A stretch of 64,000 nucleotides of DNA from Castanea sativa (lineage: Eukaryota > Streptophyta > Magnoliopsida > Fagales > Fagaceae), in NCBI RefSeq assembly GCF_040712315.1, contig NC_134017.1, forward strand, positions 14,662,001-14,726,000. Reading direction: 5' to 3'. This document shows, piece after piece, positions 58,605-64,000 of this stretch. Each line of letters opens with the position of its first letter. The stretch's first letter is position 1. The notes under the pieces were generated by a model that was not told where the DNA came from, did no database searches, and worked only from the letters and a program-made list of their open reading frames with translations. A program made the translations under genes and the position numbers.

Positions 58605-60657
58605 CTGCAAAAATAGACACAAAGTACACAGAAAAATGCAAAAACACAAAGACAAGAACACAAACTTGATTAGTACCAAGTTAGTCCATAAAATAAGCAC
58701 AACGTCACAAAATCATGTACATGTAATAACATAGATCTAGCATGATTAAAATGCAAAAATATGACAAGTGAGCAAGTGTGTGCATCAAGTGTGCATGTGG
58801 TGTGCATATGCAAGGCATGACTAAGCACATTTGGGTCAAAGTATGTAAAAAAACACCCAATGATCAAAACATGATAAACAAGTGTAGTCATGGTAATCCC
58901 CACAGTTTGGTACTCATCGAAGTCCAAAACAATACCAAAATGCCATTTAAGCATTTTATCAAACACTTGATATGCACTTATAAAACTAACATGTAAGAAA
59001 TGCATGAACATGAGTGAATCTTGCCTTAATACAAGTTAAAATTGCCACAAGAGGCCAACACAAACACAAACACAAACAAATCAAGTGGGACAAAGCCCAA
59101 TCAAGAAATTAAAAAAAAAATTTCACAAAATATAAAGTTCCCAACCCTTTTTCAAAAAAGAATCCAATTCAAGTAAAACCTAAAATTTTTGCATAATCTA
59201 AGGAAATAAAGAGAAAATATTGTATCATAATACCTTAGAAACGATTTGAAGAAGATTTATCTTGAGATTTGGTTGGGTTTTTGAGTGAAAATAAGTTTAG
59301 GGTAGAGAGAGGCTCGAGGGAGGCAAAATGAGGGAAAATGATATGTTTGAAAAAAAAATTGTCATCATCAACCCTTTAAAACTGAAAACACACATTTTTC
59401 GTGGGTTAGCTTCTCGCGAAGTTACTCATGAAAAATGCCTCTAAAGCACAAAGCTTTTCACGGGAAGACTTTACTCGTGAAATAGTCGCGAGACAGTCAC
59501 GAAAGTTTCTGTTTGAATTTTGTGTTTTAACTATTTTGCCTTACCCCATTTTCACGGGAAGAGCTTAGTCGCGAGCTTCTTGCGAAAATGCCTCTAAAGA
59601 AGTTTTTGATGAAAAACATGAAAAAATGCGATTTGAACAAAAACTCAAAACACGAAAGCATAAAAACATTTTCAAAAACATATAAAATACTTAAAAATCT
59701 TTTTGGGTTTGATCAGCAAGCAATTAAGTATACACATCACATTTGAATATGTACAATCACACAAATAAAATAAGCATTCATTGAAAAAAAGACTTGTGTG
59801 TTGTGTGTGAGAATCAAATGTGGAATAGTCCTTAGTCTAGAGTGAAGCTTCAATGATCAATTCAATCAAATCATACACAACTAATACTAAGTCAAGTTGT
59901 CTATCTCAATTATAGAAATAAACATATATGACCTCTTACAAGAAAATGATTACATATCTTCGAAGCTTTTCATTTGGCTTCTTTACATTTCATAACATTT
60001 GATCATTTTGAACAATACATCTCATTTTGAGGTCGATACCTGAAATTTTTGATATTTCAATTTTAAGAGTAAGCCTTTGGCTTTTTGGGCACCATACATT
60101 TTAATACAAATCGTTTTTGCTTTTTTCTAGTCAAATACTAGTATGTGTGACAGCTTTTGCAGCTCATTATCTCTTTTCGAGATTTGACATTTGTTGAGCT
60201 GTAAAGAAAAAACATAAAAAGTGTGAGAAGATATATAGACACAAGTCTATGCATGTATCAAAACTATCAAGACTATTGACCAATCACTTGTGACAAGCTT
60301 GAAGATCGATTTACAACAGTCACACATAGAATTCAAGATTTTCCCACATAGATAGATGTTCATATATAACAAGCTAAGCTCGTAAATGCACTACACCATT
60401 AATACAAAGGTACTAGGCCAAACTTACATGTGAAATACACAACACAAACGATCAAACCTTTTAGAGATTTTTCAATTTTTTAGGGGTTTTTGAATTTTTC
60501 AACACATTAAAAAACGTAACATGTAAGGTAAGTTCAACAAAAACAACAAGTACACAACAAACTTGAAAAGAAACATGCTAAAATATGAAACATAAGCAAG
60601 CAACCAATCAAAGTCACAACGTATAGGAAGAATTGATGCATGGACATGGTCAAAATC
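58605..60657. other. Outer element internal non-coding region with CGCGAG motifs
   Basis: No protein recognised over 2 kb where pol would be expected. At 59395-59600 the GC-rich phrases CTTCTCGCGAAG, ACTCGTGAAATAGTCGCGAG, TTTCACGGGAAGA and GTCGCGAGCTTCTTGCGAAA recur, resembling phrases in both LTRs (around 56990-57110 and 63140-63285). Confidence 0.6.
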
Positions 60658-61484
60658 TTATGCATGTGTACCCTTCTTCACCCACACGGCACGTGCGTTT
60701 GGGGTGATATCCCTAGAGGATTGGGTACTAGATTTGTGATTCTCAAACCTTTGGCAAAAGCTTGCCAAACAAGAAGTGATGGTATCTATTATCTTCATCA
60801 CATCACCAAACTCGGAATCAGCTTCTCGTCCTTTTGACTGCTTGGCGTTCCAATTCCCCTTTCCTTGTCCTCTTAGCCTTTGAGAATCTGCTTTCTTCAA
60901 TGCATGAAGTTTATAGCAGTTAGGTCTTATGTGTCCTTGAAATCCACAATGGTGGCAAAAATATTGAACTTGAGGACCTCTTTGAGACTTTGGAAGAGAC
61001 TTCCCTTTAGCCTTGGGTTTAGCAACAAATGGGTTTTGAGGCTTCGTCAAAAGCATTTGAACAGTTCCATTTTCTTCTCAGCCTTCACATTCTCAACAAT
61101 CGTAGTTGCTACCATTGGTTCCTTAACCTTAACAAACTTCATCTCCTTGGACACAATGGCACCTGAACTACTTTCTCTGGTGTATCCTAAGCTGCTTTTA
61201 TTAGAGAACGACTTTTGATGTGCAAGCACTTCATCAAGCTTCTTGGAGGCAACTCACTCCACTTTGGCATTAGCTTGAATCATTTCAAGCTCCAGAAACT
61301 TGATCTTAGAGTAAGCTTCGGTTAGTTCTCCATTCAGCGCCTTAACTTCACACTTCATTTCTTTATACCTCATGAGTATGCTCTTGTGGTCTTGCTTAGC
61401 TCTCTTCATTTTCTTGATGGCTACTTTAGCCACTTTAGCATACTCTCCGATCTTCTCAAGAAGGGAGTTATAGGATTCTTGCAA
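60658..61484 (-). pseudogene. Outer element gag: coiled coil and zinc knuckle
   Basis: Three overlapping open pieces: 61484-61254, a charged, probably coiled-coil segment (YNSLLEKIGEY, KALNGELTEAYSKIKFLELE); 61229-61047; and 61056-60658, with CHHCGFQGHIRPNC, a complete C-X2-C-X4-H-X4-C knuckle, then Lys/Gly-rich sequence. The order continues the gag piece upstream, with frame changes between pieces. Confidence 0.8.
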
Positions 61485-62317
61485 TCCCTTGAATCTCTTG
61501 AATCCTTCTTCTTGAGGTCTTTCTTGTCCTTCTTGAACTTTGAGAATTTTCCCTTCTCAAAAGACTTTCCATCTCTCTTGAACTTTAAGAACTTACAAAA
61601 GTTCTTAGCAAGGTACGCCACATCCATTTCAACCTCATCCTTATTTGAGGAATCTTGAGCTTCCAATCTCTCATTGACTATCTTGAGAGCAAGAGATTTT
61701 CTCTTCCTTTGAGATGGTAGAGATAGCTCATAGGTTTGAAGAGGACCGATGAGTTCTTGAAGTTTAATCTCATCAAGGTCTTTGCTCTCTTCAATGGCAG
61801 TGACCTTTGCACGGAAACTCTCCGACAATGATCGTAGAATCTTCCTCACAATCTTGGAGTCCTCCGTCTTTTCTCCCAAGTTGAATTTTCCAATCACCAC
61901 TTCATTTAGCTTTCCATAAAATGAGTTGAATGACTCGTCTTCACTCATTTTCAGCTCCTCGAAGCGTGTGGTAAGCATTTGCAACTTAGTGTCCTTCACC
62001 TTTTTAGTGCCTCCATAGGTCGTCTCCAAGATTTGCCATGCCTCTTTGGCAATTATGACATGAGAGATCCTATGAAATTCATCAAGAGAAACGCCACAGA
62101 AAATAGTATTTAAAGCCTTGCTATTTGCATTGGCTGCTGCAAGAGCTGCCTTATCCCAAGTGGATTTGGTGGCCTCTGGCTTAGTCCATCCTATCTCGAC
62201 AGCATCCCACACACTAGCGTCAATAGAACAAAGGAATGCCCTCACACGGACTTTCCAAAATGCATAATTGCTCCCATCAAAATATGGAGGAGCATTGAGT
62301 GATTGAGATCGATCCAT
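61421..62317 (-). pseudogene. Outer element gag: N-terminal domain
   Basis: A 298-codon piece starting MDRSQSLNAPPYFDGSNYAF, with WKVRVRAFL, AKEAWQILETTYGGTKKVK, RFEELKMSEDESFNSFY and RKILRSLSESF, the core of Copia-type (UBN2-like) gag. It ends in a Lys/Asp-rich linker where a frame change separates it from the coiled-coil piece. The start lies about 70 bp from the 5' LTR. The capsid fold looks intact over this piece. Confidence 0.88.
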
Positions 62318-62371
62318 CTTAAAAAGGGTTTAGGATCACACTTAGGTAATGAAACCTCAGCAAGTGCACCC

Positions 62372-62383
62372 GCTTTAATACCA
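62372..62383 (-). other. Outer element primer-binding site
   Basis: Plus-strand GCTTTAATACCA, two bases from the 5' LTR, corresponds to the initiator-Met primer site with two changes relative to the inner element's copy. Confidence 0.7.
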
Positions 62384-62385
62384 AT

Positions 62386-63454
62386 TGAAAACTCGAATAT
62401 GTGTGAAAACACAAGAGCTGTTTAGACCCCTAAATTATAAATTATGGCTCAGTTGATTTTACTCTAACTTAAATTAAGTGTGGAATAGAGTAAATGCAAG
62501 CGAACAAACAATATAACTACTCTAAGCCATATTCATCAAATCACAACAGTAAAATGAAAGCAAAAGAGGAAGGAAGAAGAATGCAAACATAAGATAACAC
62601 GACGATGTGTTATCGAAGAGGAAACTGAAGACCTCGACAAAAAACCTCTCTGCCACCTTTCAAGCGGTAAATCAATCCACTAGAGAATAAGTTAGAGTAC
62701 ATTAATAAAAAAAGACCCTCCAAGCCTAGTCTACCCCATGTACTCGAGCCCTCCAAACTCCTGCTATCAACTGATTTTGCCAAGCCTTGTCTTCTCTAAC
62801 TCTCCAGATCACGCAATTCAGCCCGATTGCATCCACTAAACATTTGGCTTCTTCCAATGCTTCCCAGCAGCACCAAAACCTCACTTTACACTCAGAATGG
62901 GTGTGGTTAGCGTTTGAGCTATCAACCTCTCAAGGATTTAGATATGGAGAGGTAGGAATTGAGAAAAACCACTTTGGATTGTGTAGAGGATTGTGGGTAT
63001 GACAATCTCTAACTCTCAAAGGTTGTGGTTATGGGTTTCTCTCTGAAAGCATTCCTCTTAATATGTGGGTGATGTGGGTATATGTAGTGTGGGTAGAGAC
63101 AGGGTGTATTAGATATGACAAAATAACAAAAATAGAATATTTCACAGGTATCTCGCGGGAAGGCCTTACCCGCGAGACACTCGTAAAAACTAGTTTTCAC
63201 CATCTGTTATGACTCTTCGCATTCCTGTCATCTGCTGAGCACATGCTTCACTTCACGGGAAGGCTACTCGCGAGCTACCCGCAAAAACTTCTTTGATTTT
63301 CAATTCGCCTTGAGCCTTCACACTCTCTCACACGCACAACCCTTACAAAGAAATCCCACATAAAATACAGGGTACATAAGATTGAACAAAATTACAATCA
63401 AATTTGGCACATAATTAAAACCAATACAAAATAGTTGTAAATCACAACTTTACA
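62386..63454 (-). repeat. Outer element 5' LTR
   Basis: TGAAAACTCG…ACTTTACA on plus, a 1069-bp intact LTR, followed by the GATCT TSD. By eye it differs from the split LTR at roughly one base in ten in the first 100 bp. Confidence 0.92.
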
Positions 63455-64000
63455 GATCTGCCTAGTATCATTCATCCTTGTATATGTAGCATACTAGCAT
63501 GAGTATATACGTGCTGAGAAATTCCAACATGGATCATAATGCAGCAAATCTAAAAGTGTTGCTGAGAAAGTGTTGATACCCAAAGTTAGAAACTTGGGAG
63601 TTTTAGGATTTAGGTCCTGCTATGCTGTTTAAATCCGCCTAAAGAATCGTTTTTTTTTTCATCAACAATATGACTTTACAATTAAATGTCATTATCGATT
63701 TGATATTTTATATGTTCCAATAAATTCTCAATTACAAGAATTAAATCTTCAATTTAGTCAGCATGTAATGAAGTTGTTCTTAATTCAGCTTTGGATCTTC
63801 AAGAAACACTATAATCTTTTTATAATTGATTATATTTGTTTGTTGATAAACAAATTTTATATGTAAAATTTTACAAATCATGAGAACTACCTTTAGAAAT
63901 GAAATTTCAATATTTCATTATTATTAGCACAATGAAATTTAACATATAAATTTTAAAAAATTGTTAATATATTTTTGAATTATGCCTTACTAAACTAACG
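63455..64000. other. AT-rich flank, nothing recognised
   Basis: Begins with the GATCT duplication. No domain, RNA gene or element boundary was seen. Confidence 0.4.

Larger units (their letters stand above)
47794..63454 (-). mobile_element. Outer LTR retrotransposon (gag plus second ORF, no pol), TSD GATCT
   Basis: GATCT occurs at 47789-47793 and 63455-63459. The right (5') LTR is 62386-63454. The left (3') LTR is 47794-48481 plus 56824-57279, split by the inner Copia. LTRs read TG…CA on the minus strand, with TG decayed to TA in the left copy. A worn initiator-Met primer site complement (GCTTTAATACCA, 62372-62383) borders the 5' LTR and AAAAGGGGAGAT (minus strand of 57280-57291) is the polypurine tract. 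Without the insert the element is about 7.3 kb. Inside are gag-type coding pieces and a second ORF. No protease, integrase, RT or RNase H is recognisable, so it would depend on another element's enzymes. Confidence 0.9.

Noticed and set aside
58670..59011. 113-codon minus-strand hydrophobic frame as an env-like protein
   Set aside because: Short, no signal/fusion/transmembrane pattern that can be trusted, located in the non-coding part of the outer element.
1..64000. CRISPR arrays, bacterial operons, organellar DNA, tRNA or rRNA genes
   Set aside because: No regularly spaced short repeats, no operon layout, no cloverleaf or rRNA core. The tandem repeats at 46-47 kb have unequal units without spacers, and tRNA-like boxes at 23.6 kb belong to a SINE.

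Overview
The window looks like nuclear DNA of a woody eudicot. It is AT-rich, intron-bearing and dominated by transposable elements; several repeat families recall Fagales (oak/chestnut type), but that placement is from memory and weak. One cellular gene can be supported. It is a plus-strand malectin-like leucine-rich-repeat receptor kinase (LRR-RLK subfamily I type) whose 12 visible coding exons run from 1570 to 27870. All splice phases join into one open frame of about 850 codons, with kinase catalytic residues present. The exon for the signal peptide is not visible, so it lies upstream of the window or is lost.

The introns (up to 8.3 kb) are a catalogue of insertions, many with target-site duplications (TSDs) readable directly. 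They include foldback elements, a 1.08-kb hAT-type element (8-bp TSD), Tourist-like MITEs (TAA TSD), a 5'-truncated LINE (10-bp TSD), two copies of a SINE-like repeat, a 1.8-kb Helitron, and an old Copia-like LTR pair enclosing a small deleted Copia with 118-bp LTRs (5-bp TSD). A Mutator-type MITE (9-bp TSD) lies just upstream of the first visible exon.

From 28.1 to about 40.1 kb is a head-to-tail run of Helitron-like units. One starts about 275 bp after the kinase stop codon, and each later unit begins directly at the CTAG terminus of the one before. A 985-bp PIF/Harbinger-type element is nested in it. From 40.25 to 41.64 kb the minus strand carries broken exons resembling the N-terminal part of a Helitron protein. 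From 42 to 47.3 kb lie further repeat relics and two sets of tandem repeats.

From 47794 to 63454 is a nested pair of minus-strand LTR retrotransposons. The outer one (TSD GATCT) has gag-type coding sequence and a second decayed ORF but no recognisable pol. Its 3' LTR is split by an 8.3-kb Copia element (TSD GATTG) with gag, integrase, reverse transcriptase and RNase H, all interrupted by stops or frameshifts. By eye the outer LTRs differ more than the inner ones, as nesting requires. No rRNA, tRNA gene, CRISPR array or bacterial-type operon was seen.
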